Below the pieces are notes generated by a model, which was not told the origin of the DNA, searched no databases, and saw only the letters and a program-made list of their open reading frames with translations. A program made the translations under genes and the position numbers. From Rhizobacter sp. (GTDB taxonomy: Bacteria; Pseudomonadota; Gammaproteobacteria; Burkholderiales; Burkholderiaceae_C), in NCBI GenBank assembly GCA_025359585.1, contig JANYFX010000634.1, positions 1 through 28,441 on the forward strand: DNA of 28,441 bases. The letters are read 5' to 3'. Positions 15,754 through 24,256 of the stretch are shown here, one piece after another (position 1 is the first letter of the stretch; the number at the start of each line of letters is the position of its first letter).

Positions 15754-17064
15754 TCAGCTGAAGCGGTTGAACCAGTTCTCCAGCCGCTCCTGCTGGCCCG
15801 ACACCGGCGGCTCGTCGACGTTGCGTTGCAGCGCGTGCGCGGCAGCGCCAGCCAGGTCGCCTGCCAGCAGCTTCTCTCCCGCCGCGCCGCGCCAGCCCGC
15901 ATAGCGCTGCTCGATGAACTGCGCGTGGCCGCCGTCATTGATCATCTGCTCGGCCGCCAGCAAAGCGCGCGCACACAGGTCCATCGCGCCGACGTGGCCG
16001 TGGAACATGTCTTGCGCGTCGATCGACGGGCGCCGCACCTTCGCGTCGAAGTTCAGCCCGCCGGTCGTGAAGCCGCCGCCACGCTGGATCGTGTACATCG
16101 CCAGTGCCATCTCACCCAGGTTGTTCGGGAACTGGTCGGTGTCCCAGCCGCACTGCATGTCGCCGCGGTTCATGTCGATCGAACCGAAGATGCCGAGCGC
16201 CTGTGCCGTCGCGATCTCGTGCTCGAAGCTGTGGCCGGCGAGCGTGGCGTGGTTGGCTTCGATGTTGACCTTGACCTCTTTTTCCAGCCCGTGTTTTTGC
16301 AGAAAGCCGAACACCGTGGCCACGTCGAAGTCGTACTGGTGTTTGGTCGGCTCGCGCGGCTTGGGTTCGATCAGGATCGTGCCCTTGAAGCCGATCTTGT
16401 GTTTGTGCTCGACCACCATCTGCATGAAGCGGCCGAGCTGCGCCAGCTCCTGTTTCATGTCGGTGTTGAGCAGGGTCTCGTAACCCTCGCGGCCGCCCCA
16501 CAGCACGTAATTCTGGCCGCCGAGTTTCTGCGTGGCCTCCATCGCTTCTTTCACTTGCAAGGCGGCGAGCGCGAAGACCTCGGGGTTCGGGTTGGTCGCC
16601 GCACCGGCCATGAAACGGCGGTGGCTGAACAGGTTGGCGGTGCCCCACAGCAGCTTCATGCCCGTGTCTTGCTGCTTGCGGCCGAGCACGTCGACCATGC
16701 GCTTGAAGAGTTCGACCGACTCTTTCGGCGTGTGGCCTTCGGGCGCCACGTCACGGTCGTGAAAGCAGTAGTAGGGCGCGCCGAGCCGGGCGAAGAAGTC
16801 GAACGCGGCGTCGGCCTTGGCCAGTGCTGCTTCCCACGGGTCGGCCATCTGGTGCCACGGCCGCTGGAACGTGCCGTCGTAGCCGAACACGTCGAAGCCG
16901 TTCCACGCGAAGCTGTGCCAGTAGCAGATGGCGAAACGCAGCTGGTCTTCCATGCGCTTGCCGAGCACGATGCGGTCGCGCTCGTAGTGGCGGAATGCGA
17001 GCTCGCCGGTGGCGGCAGGGCCCCCGAAGCGGATGGGCGCGGTGCCCTCGAAGATCGTCGGCAT
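15754..17064 (-). CDS. xylA: Xylose isomerase
   Basis: Interconverts D-xylose and D-xylulose (and other aldose/ketose pairs, more slowly) in the cytoplasm, using two divalent metals. The 436 residues are the long class II form like the E. coli enzyme. Active-site residues are all present: H102 and D105 in FHDRDVAPEG, E233 and K235 in EPKPREPTKHQYDFD, E269, H272, D297, D308, D310 and D340. It is the last gene of the leftward arm, starting three bases after the xylB stop, with AGGAC as a modest ribosome-binding site. The intact active site argues for real aldose isomerase activity, but D-xylose itself need not be the imported sugar. Confidence 0.97.
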   Translation of the reverse strand: MPTIFEGTAPIRFGGPAATGELAFRHYERDRIVLGKRMEDQLRFAICYWHSFAWNGFDVFGYDGTFQRPWHQMADPWEAALAKADAAFDFFARLGAPYYCFHDRDVAPEGHTPKESVELFKRMVDVLGRKQQDTGMKLLWGTANLFSHRRFMAGAATNPNPEVFALAALQVKEAMEATQKLGGQNYVLWGGREGYETLLNTDMKQELAQLGRFMQMVVEHKHKIGFKGTILIEPKPREPTKHQYDFDVATVFGFLQKHGLEKEVKVNIEANHATLAGHSFEHEIATAQALGIFGSIDMNRGDMQCGWDTDQFPNNLGEMALAMYTIQRGGGFTTGGLNFDAKVRRPSIDAQDMFHGHVGAMDLCARALLAAEQMINDGGHAQFIEQRYAGWRGAAGEKLLAGDLAGAAAHALQRNVDEPPVSGQQERLENWFNRFS

Positions 17065-17067
17065 GGT

Positions 17068-18549
17068 CTAGTCCTGTGTTGATGAAGGGGCCCGCATTTC
17101 CGCGCCGAGCGCGGCGTACAGGCGTTGAAATTGAAGGTGGCGTGTGGCCAGCGCTTCGGTGCGATGTGGGTTCGGTGTGAAGCTGTCGATCACCGGCGGC
17201 GCGGTGCAGACCGAGGCCACGCTCTCACCGGTGCGCGCCAAGCGCCCGAGCCGCGCCGCGCCGAGCGCCGCGCCCACGTCGGCACCGCTGCGGCGGTCGA
17301 GCGTGCGGCCCAACGTGTCGGCCAGCACCTGCGCCCAGGGCGCGCTGCGCGAGCCACCGCCGACAAGCGTGACCGAGTCGATCTGCGCGCCGCCGGCCCG
17401 CAAGGCCTGCTGGCCGTCGAGAAACGCGAAGGCCACGCCTTCGAGCACGGCGCGCGCGAGGTGGGCGCGTGTGTGGTCGTGCGTGAGGCCGAAGAACACG
17501 CCGCAGGCATGCGGGTTGTTGTGCGGTGTGCGTTCGCCCGAGAGGTAAGGCAGGAACAGCGGCACCGGCGTGTCGGCGGGCAGCGCCTCAGCCTCTGCGA
17601 CGAGCAAGGCTTCGCTGTCGGCGTGCGTGAGCGTGCGCAGCCAGCGCAAGCCGCTCGCGGCCGAGAGCATCACCGTCATCTGGTGCCACGTATCGGGAAA
17701 CGCGTGGCAGAAGGCATGCACCGCGCGCGCCGGATTCGGTGAATACGCCGCATTGGCGACGAAGTAGACCCCCGAGGTGCCGAGCGACAGGAAGGCTGTG
17801 CCCGGCGCAGCGACGCCGATGCCGGCCGCGCTCGCGGCGTTGTCGCCTGCGCCACCGGCCACGACCACTCCAGCCGGCAGCCCGAGTTGCGAGGCGACGG
17901 CCGCGAGCACCGTGCCGCTGGCCTCGCTGCCTTCGACGAGACGTGGCATGTGCGAACGCTTCAGATGCGTGGCGTCCAGCATCACGTCGGACCATTTGCG
18001 CTTGGCCACGTCGAGCCACAGCGTGCCGGCGGAATCCGACATGTCGGAGACCGCTTCGCCGGTCAGCTGCAAACGCACGAAGTCCTTCGGCAGCAGCACG
18101 CGCGCGGTGCGGCGAAAGACCTCCGGCTCGTGCTGCTCGACCCACATCAGCTTGGGCGCCGTGAACCCCGGCATCGCGATGTTGCCGGTGACCTCGCGGC
18201 TGCTTGGCGCGCGCAATTCCAGCTCGGCGCACTGCGGGTGGCTGCGGCCGTCGTTCCACAGGATCGCGGGGCGCAGCACACGGTCCTGCGCATCGAGCAG
18301 TGTGGCGCCGTGCATGTGGCCCGACAGCCCGAGGCCGCGCACGGCGGCGTATTCCTTCGGATGCGCGGCGCGCAGTTGGCCAAGCGCCGCGACGGTCGCG
18401 GTCCACCAGTCCTGCGGGTTCTGTTCCGACCAGAGCGGCTGCGGGCGCGAGCTCGGCACCGCACTGCTGGCCTGCCCGACCACACGCTGAGCGCCGTCGA
18501 GCAGCACGACCTTGACTTCAGAGGTGCCGATATCGATTCCGAGATCCAT
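17068..18549 (-). CDS. xylB: Xylulokinase
   Basis: FGGY-family kinase that phosphorylates D-xylulose to D-xylulose 5-phosphate, the entry to the pentose phosphate pathway. The start at 18549 (MDLGIDIGTSEVKVVLLD) has GAAGG just upstream; longer in-frame extensions would run into the dehydrogenase gene. The 493 residues include the N-terminal phosphate loop, GLSGHMHGATLLD (73-85) for sugar binding and the catalytic Asp236 in GGAGDNAASAAGIG. An ATP-site VGGGSRSAPWAQVLAD follows in the C-terminal half. It lies between the Gfo/Idh/MocA gene (8-base gap) and xylA (3-base gap) in one leftward operon. Confidence 0.94.
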   Translation of the reverse strand: MDLGIDIGTSEVKVVLLDGAQRVVGQASSAVPSSRPQPLWSEQNPQDWWTATVAALGQLRAAHPKEYAAVRGLGLSGHMHGATLLDAQDRVLRPAILWNDGRSHPQCAELELRAPSSREVTGNIAMPGFTAPKLMWVEQHEPEVFRRTARVLLPKDFVRLQLTGEAVSDMSDSAGTLWLDVAKRKWSDVMLDATHLKRSHMPRLVEGSEASGTVLAAVASQLGLPAGVVVAGGAGDNAASAAGIGVAAPGTAFLSLGTSGVYFVANAAYSPNPARAVHAFCHAFPDTWHQMTVMLSAASGLRWLRTLTHADSEALLVAEAEALPADTPVPLFLPYLSGERTPHNNPHACGVFFGLTHDHTRAHLARAVLEGVAFAFLDGQQALRAGGAQIDSVTLVGGGSRSAPWAQVLADTLGRTLDRRSGADVGAALGAARLGRLARTGESVASVCTAPPVIDSFTPNPHRTEALATRHLQFQRLYAALGAEMRAPSSTQD

Positions 18550-18557
18550 GGGGCCTT

Positions 18558-19745
18558 CTACAAATTCAAGCGAGCGTCGGTCCAGCGGCCATCGGCGCGG
18601 CTCGACTCGACCACCGCCTCGATGAACTTCATGCCGCGCGCACCGTCTTCCACGGTGGGCACCGCGCATGCTAACGGGTCGGGCGCGCGGCCTTCCCAGC
18701 GGGCGTGCAACTGCTCGGCCATGTCGCGGTAGAGCTGCGCAAAGCCTTCGAGGTAACCCTCGGGGTGGCCGGCCGGAATGCGCGTGGCATGGCCCGCCGC
18801 CGCACCGCTGCCACTGCCGCCGCGCGTGATCAGGCGCGGCGGCTGGCCGAGCGGCGTGAACCACAAATGGTTCGGGTTCTCCTGGCGAAACTCGAGGCCG
18901 GCCTGGCTGCCGTAGATGCGCACGCGCAAACCGTTTTCATTCCCCGGCGCGACCTGGCTCGACCACAGCATGCCGCGCGCGCCGTTCGAATAGCGCAGCA
19001 GGATGTGGGCGTTGTCGTCGAGGCGCCGGCCCGGCACGAAGCTCGTGAGGTCCGCGCTCACCGATTGCAGCTCCAGCCCCGAGATGAAACGTGCGAGTTG
19101 TTCGGCATGCGTGCCGATGTCGCCGAGCGACCCACCGGCACCGGCCTGCGCCGGGTCGACACGCCACGCGGCCTGCTTCTGTCCCGAGGCTTCGAGATCG
19201 GTGCTGAGCCAGTCTTGCGGGTACTCGGCCTGAACGACACGGATCTCGCCGAGCTCGCCGGCCGCGACCATTTCGCGCGCCTGCCGCACCATCGGGTAAC
19301 CGCTGTAGTTGTGGGTCAGCGCGAACAGGCACTTGCTCTGGCGCACACGTTGCACCAGCTCCATCGCTTCACCGAGCGTCGTCGTCATCGGCTTGTCGCA
19401 GATCACGTGGATGCCGGCGTCGAGAAAGGCGCTCGCGATGCGGCCGTGCAAATGATTCGGCGTGACGATGGAGACGAGGTCGATGCCGTCCTTGCGCGCC
19501 GCTTCGGCGCGGGCCATCTCGCGATAGTCGGCGTAACAACGCTCGGGTGCGATGTGCAGTTCGGCGGCGCTCGCACTCGCGCGCGCCGGGTCGGACGACA
19601 AGGCGCCCGCGACCAGCTCGTAGCGGTCGTCGATGCGGGCCGCGATGCGGTGCACACCGCCGATGAACGCGCCTTGCCCGCCGCCGACCATGCCCAGGCG
19701 AATGCGGCGCGGCACGGCCGAGGTCTTCGCTGCTTCGATCGTCAT
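18558..19745 (-). CDS. Gfo/Idh/MocA-family sugar or polyol dehydrogenase
   Basis: An NAD(P)-dependent oxidoreductase acting on a sugar, polyol or related compound. The N-terminal Rossmann fold has GMVGGGQGAFIGGVHR from residue 18. The family EKP motif appears as CDKP (DKP at 117-119), with Asp in place of Glu. The C-terminal domain contains GSLGDIGTHAEQL (206-217), which carries the Asp and His used in catalysis. At 395 residues it is a normal length. AGGGGAA precedes the ATG, and the gap to the upstream isomerase gene is 10 bases. The partner enzymes suggest it oxidises or reduces a hydroxyl or keto group so that the product can feed XylA/XylB. The substrate is unknown. Confidence 0.88.
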   Translation of the reverse strand: MTIEAAKTSAVPRRIRLGMVGGGQGAFIGGVHRIAARIDDRYELVAGALSSDPARASASAAELHIAPERCYADYREMARAEAARKDGIDLVSIVTPNHLHGRIASAFLDAGIHVICDKPMTTTLGEAMELVQRVRQSKCLFALTHNYSGYPMVRQAREMVAAGELGEIRVVQAEYPQDWLSTDLEASGQKQAAWRVDPAQAGAGGSLGDIGTHAEQLARFISGLELQSVSADLTSFVPGRRLDDNAHILLRYSNGARGMLWSSQVAPGNENGLRVRIYGSQAGLEFRQENPNHLWFTPLGQPPRLITRGGSGSGAAAGHATRIPAGHPEGYLEGFAQLYRDMAEQLHARWEGRAPDPLACAVPTVEDGARGMKFIEAVVESSRADGRWTDARLNL

Positions 19746-19755
19746 GCTCTTCCCC

Positions 19756-20811
19756 TCAGCCGATACCGAGCATCTTCTTGTTCGCGGCGGTGTTCACGCC
19801 GTTGCCGGCGAAGTCGTCGAAGGCGCGTTCGGCCACGCGGATGATGTGGTCGGCAATGAACTTCGCACCTTCGCGCGCGCCGTCTTCCGGGTGCTTGATG
19901 CAGCACTCCCATTCGAGCACCGCCCAGCCGGGAAAGTCGTAGCCCGCCATCTTCGAGAAGATGGCGGCGAAGTCGACCTGCCCGTCGCCGAGCGAACGGA
20001 AGCGCCCGGCGCGCTTGAGCCAGGGCTGGAAGCCGCCGTACACGCCTTGTTTGCCGGTCGGGTTGAACTCGGCATCTTTCACGTGGAAGATCTTGATGCG
20101 CTCGTGGTAGTGGTCGATGTAGTCGAGGTAGTTGAGCTGCTGCAACACGAAGTGGCTCGGGTCGTAGAGCAGGCAGGCGCGTTTGTGGTGGCCCACGCGG
20201 TCGAGAAACATCTCGTAGGTTTCACCGTCGTGCAGGTCTTCGCCGGGGTGGATCTCGTAGCAGACATCGACCCCCGCGCCGTCGAAGGCGTCGAGGATTG
20301 GCCGCCAGCGTTTGGCGAGCTCGTCGAAGGCCTCTTCGATCAGCCCGGCAGGTCGCGGTGGCCACGAATAAAGGTAGGGCCAGGCGAGCGCGCCCGAGAA
20401 GGTCGCGTGCGCCGTGAGGCCCAGGTTGGCCGAGGCCTTGGCCGCGAGCAGCATCTGCTCGACCGCCCACTTCTGGCGCCGTACCGGATCGCCGCGCACT
20501 TCCTCGGCGGCGAAGCCGTCGAAGCCCGCGTCGTAGGCCGGGTGCACCGCCACGAGCTGGCCCTGCAGGTGGGTCGAGAGTTCGGTGATCTGCAGGCCGT
20601 GCTGGGCCAGCGTGCCCTTCACTTCATCGCAGTAGGTCTGGCTCGCGGCGGCGTTTTTCAGGTCGAACAAACGGCCGTCCCAGCTCGGCATCTGAATGCC
20701 TTTGTAGCCGAGGTCGCCGGCCCACTTGGCGATCGACGCGAGCGAATTGAAAGGCGCGGTGTCGCCTGCGAACTGGGCCAGGAAAATCGCCGGCCCCTTG
20801 ATGGTCTTCAT
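19756..20811 (-). CDS. Sugar phosphate isomerase/epimerase-like TIM barrel
   Basis: A member of the AP-endonuclease-2-like TIM-barrel group that includes IolE/IolI and ketose 3-epimerases. Probable metal ligands are E186 (CYEIHPGEDL), D217 (LYDPSHFV), H243 (IFHVKDAEF) and E300 (VLEWECC), in the order the family uses. The 351 residues are longer than ketose epimerases (about 290), so an isomerase or dehydratase role is also possible. It is the first gene of the leftward arm, with GGAGA before the ATG and a candidate promoter at 20848-20876. It differs clearly from the second TIM-barrel gene at 26710, so the locus has two non-equivalent enzymes of this type. The substrate is unknown. Confidence 0.85.
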   Translation of the reverse strand: MKTIKGPAIFLAQFAGDTAPFNSLASIAKWAGDLGYKGIQMPSWDGRLFDLKNAAASQTYCDEVKGTLAQHGLQITELSTHLQGQLVAVHPAYDAGFDGFAAEEVRGDPVRRQKWAVEQMLLAAKASANLGLTAHATFSGALAWPYLYSWPPRPAGLIEEAFDELAKRWRPILDAFDGAGVDVCYEIHPGEDLHDGETYEMFLDRVGHHKRACLLYDPSHFVLQQLNYLDYIDHYHERIKIFHVKDAEFNPTGKQGVYGGFQPWLKRAGRFRSLGDGQVDFAAIFSKMAGYDFPGWAVLEWECCIKHPEDGAREGAKFIADHIIRVAERAFDDFAGNGVNTAANKKMLGIG

Positions 20812-20847
20812 GGCTGTCTCCGTCTGTCTGGGTTCGATCGGGCGCTG

Positions 20848-20876
20848 ATGATGCGACCGAAAAAAAACGAAGTCAA
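20848..20876 (-). promoter_or_regulatory. Candidate sigma-70 promoter for the leftward catabolic arm
   Basis: On the minus strand, TTGACT (plus-strand 20871-20876) matches five of six -35 bases. Seventeen bases later CATCAT (20848-20853) matches four of six -10 bases. Operator 1 (20880-20892) lies just upstream of this -35, so one bound repressor dimer could affect both divergent promoters. Confidence 0.55.
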
Positions 20877-20879
20877 CAT

Positions 20880-20892
20880 CTGGTCTGACCAG
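20880..20892. promoter_or_regulatory. Operator 1, GntR/FadR-type palindrome
   Basis: CTGGTCTGACCAG is a perfect palindrome around a central T. The TGGT...ACCA form is typical of GntR-family FadR-subfamily sites, and the match to the E. coli FadR consensus is nearly complete. It abuts the -35 of the rightward promoter (TTGACA begins at 20893) and lies three bases from the -35 of the leftward one. The neighbours are sugar genes, so the regulator is more likely a sugar-acid or sugar-responsive GntR protein than fatty-acid FadR. Confidence 0.85.
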
Positions 20893-20921
20893 TTGACAGG
20901 CGATTTTGATTCTCCTATTCT
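20893..20921 (+). promoter_or_regulatory. Sigma-70 promoter for the ABC transporter operon
   Basis: TTGACA (20893-20898) is a perfect -35. After exactly 17 bases comes TATTCT (20916-20921), a four-of-six -10. The predicted start, around 20928, lies inside operator 2. The region is AT-richer than its surroundings. The leader to the ATG at 21006 is about 78 bases. Operators immediately on both sides imply that repressor binding would shut this promoter tightly. Confidence 0.8.
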
Positions 20922-20924
20922 TGG

Positions 20925-20937
20925 CTGGTCAGACCAG
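20925..20937. promoter_or_regulatory. Operator 2, GntR/FadR-type palindrome
   Basis: CTGGTCAGACCAG is the exact reverse complement of operator 1, with centres 45 bases apart (slightly over four helical turns). The flanking AT is also kept, so each arm of the larger inverted repeat spans 15 bases (20878-20892 and 20925-20939). It covers the predicted transcription start of the transporter promoter. Confidence 0.85.
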
Positions 20938-21005
20938 ATTCGGGTCGACATAACAACCAGCGGCCGGACCACCCGCCGCATCTTCCGACGGAGACAGGAG
21001 ACACC

Positions 21006-22316
21006 ATGCTGAAGACTTTTTCAAAGGTCGTGGCGGCCGCGGCGCTGCTCACGTTTGCCCAGCTGGGCCAGGCCCAGCAGAAGCTGACGATCCTGTGGGC
21101 GCAGTGGGACCCTGCGAACTACCTTCAGGAGCTCGTCAAGGACTACGAAAAACAGACCGGCACCAAGGTCGTGGTCGAGACCACGCCCTGGCCCGACTTC
21201 CAGAACAAGGCCTTCAAGGAATTCACCGCGAAGGGCGCCGCCTACGACATGGTGGTCGGTGACTCGCAGTGGATCGGCGCCGGCTCCACCGGCGGCCACT
21301 ACGTCGACCTGAGCGACTTCTTCAAGAAGAACAAGCTCGCCGAAGTGATGGCACCGGCCACGGTCGCGGGTTACGCCGAATACCCCGGCAAGAGCGGAAA
21401 GTACTGGGCCGTGCCGCTCGAAGGTGACGCCAACGGTTTTGCCTACCGAAAGGACTGGTTCGAAGACCCGAAGGAAATGGCAGCTTTCAAGGCCAAGTAC
21501 AAGTACGACCTGGCCGTGCCCAAGACCTGGAAGGAGCTGGGCGACATCGCCGAGTTCTTCCATCGCCCGACCGAAAAGCGCTACGGCCTGACGATCTACA
21601 CCGACAACTCCTACGACGCGCTGGTGATGGGTGCGATGAACACCATCTTCAGCTACGGCGGCGAGCTGGGCGACTACTCGACCTACAAGGTGCAGGGCCT
21701 GGTCAACTCCAAGGAGTCGATCGAAGCGCTCAAGTTCTACAAGCGCCTGTACGGCTACACGCCGCCCGATTGGGGCAAGACCTTCTTCCAGGAAGCCAAT
21801 CAGGCGATGACCGAAGGCCTGGTCTCGATGAGCATGAACTACTTCGCCTTCTTCCCGGCGCTGGCCAACCCGGCCACCAACAAGTACGCCAAGGTCACCG
21901 GTTACTTCGCGATGCCCAAGGGCCCGAGCGGCAAGCAGTTCGCCGCACTCGGCGGGCAGGGCATCTCGGTGGTGTCTTACTCGAAGAACAAAGACGCCTC
22001 GATGAAGTTCCTGGAATGGTTCATTCGTGAAGACGTGCAAAAACGCTGGGCCGAACTCGGTGGCTACACCTGCAACACCGCGATCCTGAAGTCCGACGCC
22101 TTCCGCAAGGCCACGCCCTATAACGAAGCCTTCTACCAGTCGATGTTCATGGTGAAAGACTTCTGGGCGGTGCCGGAATTCGCCGAGCTGCTGACGGCCG
22201 CCAACAAACGCTGGCACCCGTTCATCGTCGGCGGGAAGGGCACGGCCGAAGAAGCGCAAAACGGCTTGGCCAAGGACTGGGACGCGACCTTCAAGAAGTA
22301 CGGCCGCACCAAGTAA
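21006..22316 (+). CDS. ABC transporter sugar-binding protein (extracellular solute-binding family 1)
   Basis: Periplasmic receptor of a carbohydrate importer. The signal peptide is MLKTFSKVVAAAALLTFAQL followed by GQA, with likely cleavage before QQKLTILWAQWDP. The mature protein has family-1 binding-protein features: YEKQTGTKVVVETTPW near the N-terminus, YDMVVGDSQWIG, YWAVPLEGDANGFAYRKD, and a C-terminal MKFLEWFIREDVQKRWAELGG block that is typical of CUT1 sugar receptors. The length is 436 residues. GGAG lies upstream of the ATG. It is the first gene of the rightward operon, as expected for the most abundant component. The ligand cannot be read from the sequence; aromatic residues are common in the mature part, as in other sugar receptors. 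Confidence 0.92.
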   Translation: MLKTFSKVVAAAALLTFAQLGQAQQKLTILWAQWDPANYLQELVKDYEKQTGTKVVVETTPWPDFQNKAFKEFTAKGAAYDMVVGDSQWIGAGSTGGHYVDLSDFFKKNKLAEVMAPATVAGYAEYPGKSGKYWAVPLEGDANGFAYRKDWFEDPKEMAAFKAKYKYDLAVPKTWKELGDIAEFFHRPTEKRYGLTIYTDNSYDALVMGAMNTIFSYGGELGDYSTYKVQGLVNSKESIEALKFYKRLYGYTPPDWGKTFFQEANQAMTEGLVSMSMNYFAFFPALANPATNKYAKVTGYFAMPKGPSGKQFAALGGQGISVVSYSKNKDASMKFLEWFIREDVQKRWAELGGYTCNTAILKSDAFRKATPYNEAFYQSMFMVKDFWAVPEFAELLTAANKRWHPFIVGGKGTAEEAQNGLAKDWDATFKKYGRTK

Positions 22317-22333
22317 CTGCCGCATGCGCAGCG

Positions 22334-22363
22334 GGTGAAGGGCGCGTGCATCGGCCCTTCACC
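22334..22363 (+). other. Intercistronic hairpin after the binding-protein gene
   Basis: GGTGAAGGGC (22334-22343) pairs perfectly with GCCCTTCACC (22354-22363) around a ten-base loop. The tract after it (TTTCCCTCTCTC) is not a proper T-run. Similar structures after malE-type genes protect the upstream message and reduce expression of the permease genes, which is the likely role here. Confidence 0.6.
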
Positions 22364-22389
22364 TTTCCCTCTCTCAAGCATTTTTCCCC

Positions 22390-23289
22390 ATGACACAACC
22401 AGCACTGAGCGGTGCGGGGCCGGCGGCGCCACGCCGCGGCCTGAGCGATCTGGCGATCCGCAACTGGTTCATCATTCCGACGATCGTCTTCCTGATCGTT
22501 TTCAACATCTTCCCGCTGCTGTACTCGCTCGGCTACTCCTTCACCGACTACCGCGCGTCGATGAACGACGAGGTGCACTGGGTCGGCCTGCAGAACTACC
22601 GCGAGCTGCTGGCCGACGAATACGTCTGGGCCAACTTCACGCTCACCGCCAAGTACGTGGTGATCTCGGTGGCGGGCCAGGTGATCGTGGGTTTCGGTGC
22701 CGCGCTGCTGCTGAACCGCCACATCCCCGCCAAGGGCGTGCTGACCACGCTGCTGATGCTGCCGATGATGATGTGCATGGCCGTCGTCGGGCTGTTCTGG
22801 CAGCTGCTCTACAACCCGTCGTGGGGCATCGTCAACTACGTGTTCTTCACCGAGGGCAAGGTCTGGCTGTCGGACCCCGACATGGCCTTGCTCGCCATCG
22901 CGATCACCGACATCTGGATGTGGTCGCCGTTCGTGATGCTGCTGTCGCTCGCCGGGCTCTCGGCGATTCCGCCCTCACTGTACGAAGCGGCCGCGATCGA
23001 CCGCGCCTCGCGCTGGTTCGTGTTCCGCCGCATCACGCTGCCGCTGGTGGCGCCGCTGCTGCTGATCGCGATCATCTTCCGCACGATGGAGGCCTTCAAG
23101 ACCTTCGACATCGCCTTCGTGATGGCAAGCATGGACGAGACCGAGCTGGTCGCGATCAAGCTCTTCAAGATGGCGTTCCAGGAATGGCAGACCGGCCGCT
23201 CCTGCGCGCTGGCCTACATCGTGTTGCTCGCGGTGCTGGCGATCACGAACGTGTACGTGAAGTACCTGAACCGCCTCAAGGAACGTTGA
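22390..23289 (+). CDS. ABC sugar permease (MalF/UgpA type)
   Basis: Inner-membrane subunit of the CUT1-type importer. The 299 residues contain about six hydrophobic segments, the first at FIIPTIVFLIVFNIFPLLYS. The cytoplasmic EAA loop is YEAAAIDRASRWFVFRRITLP, where Arg replaces the usual Gly after the Asp. The ATG at 22390 has no recognisable ribosome-binding site; the sequence before it is T- and C-rich. This may lower its output relative to the binding protein. Its stop is one base before the next permease start. Confidence 0.93.
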   Translation: MTQPALSGAGPAAPRRGLSDLAIRNWFIIPTIVFLIVFNIFPLLYSLGYSFTDYRASMNDEVHWVGLQNYRELLADEYVWANFTLTAKYVVISVAGQVIVGFGAALLLNRHIPAKGVLTTLLMLPMMMCMAVVGLFWQLLYNPSWGIVNYVFFTEGKVWLSDPDMALLAIAITDIWMWSPFVMLLSLAGLSAIPPSLYEAAAIDRASRWFVFRRITLPLVAPLLLIAIIFRTMEAFKTFDIAFVMASMDETELVAIKLFKMAFQEWQTGRSCALAYIVLLAVLAITNVYVKYLNRLKER

Positions 23290-23290
23290 C

Positions 23291-24250
23291 ATGGCCATCG
23301 TTCAATCCGGCGCATCACGCTGGTGGAACCGCGGTGCGATCGCCCTCGTGCTGGCGCTGCTGTTCGTGATGATGATCCCGCTGCTGTGGATCGGTGCGAC
23401 CGCGTTCAAGGCCCGGTCGGATGCGACCACGGTGCCGCCCACCGTGTTCTTCAAACCCGAGATCACGCCCTTCATCAAGCTCTTCACTTCGCGTGTGCAG
23501 CAGCGTGGCGAGATGGACAAGGCGGCCTACGAAAAAGCACCGTGGTGGGAAAAGCAGGTGATGGACGGTGGCGACCGTTTCATCCGCGACGAACACGGCA
23601 GCATCGAGTCGTCGGGTTATGTCTCGCGCTTTCTCAACAGCATCGTCATCGCCGTGACCAGCACCTTCCTCGCGGTCGCGCTGGGCACGATCACCGCCTA
23701 CGGCTTTTCGCGTTTCAAGATGCCGGGCGAAGACGACTGGCTGTTCTTCATCCTCTCCACGCGCATGCTGCCGCCGGTGGTGGTGGCGATCCCGATGTTT
23801 CTGATGTACCGCGCGGTCGGCCTCGTCGACACCCACATCGGCCTGATCATTCTCTACACCGCGTTCAACTTGTCGTTCTCGGTCTGGCTCATGAAGGGCT
23901 TCATCGACGAGATCCCGAAAGAGTACGAAGAGGCCGCGCTCGTCGACGGCTACACCCGCATGGAGGCCTTCTTCAAGATCGTCTTGCCGCAGGCCGTGAC
24001 CGGCATCGCCGCGACCTCGGTGTTCTGCTTCATCACCGCGTGGAACGAGTACGCCTTCGCCCTGATGATGACCAACAAGATCGCACAGACCACACCGCCC
24101 TACATCCCTTCGCAGCTCGGCTCGGGCCTGACCGACTGGACCGTCATCGCCGCCGGCAGCCTGCTGTTCCTGATCCCGGTCGCGCTGTTCACCTTCTTCC
24201 TGCGCGACCACCTGCTGCGTGGTGTGACCTTCGGTGCGATCCGTCGCTGA
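23291..24250 (+). CDS. ABC sugar permease (MalG/UgpE type)
   Basis: Second membrane subunit of the importer, 319 residues. The first membrane segment is at about 16-36 (IALVLALLFVMMIPLLWIGA). A periplasmic section of around 85 residues follows, and the remaining helices start near SIVIAVTSTFLAVALG. The EAA loop is YEEAALVDGYTRMEAFFKIVLPQ, with the conserved Gly in place. That makes this the canonical member of the permease pair. AAGGA lies upstream of the ATG. The large first periplasmic section is longer than in MalG-like proteins I know. Confidence 0.93.
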   Translation: MAIVQSGASRWWNRGAIALVLALLFVMMIPLLWIGATAFKARSDATTVPPTVFFKPEITPFIKLFTSRVQQRGEMDKAAYEKAPWWEKQVMDGGDRFIRDEHGSIESSGYVSRFLNSIVIAVTSTFLAVALGTITAYGFSRFKMPGEDDWLFFILSTRMLPPVVVAIPMFLMYRAVGLVDTHIGLIILYTAFNLSFSVWLMKGFIDEIPKEYEEAALVDGYTRMEAFFKIVLPQAVTGIAATSVFCFITAWNEYAFALMMTNKIAQTTPPYIPSQLGSGLTDWTVIAAGSLLFLIPVALFTFFLRDHLLRGVTFGAIRR

Positions 24251-24256
24251 GGCTCC

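Noticed and set aside
20880..20937. Fatty-acid FadR regulon control suggested by the operator sequence
   Set aside because: The palindrome resembles the E. coli FadR site, but every neighbouring gene is for carbohydrate uptake or catabolism and none for fatty acids. A sugar-related GntR protein is more likely.
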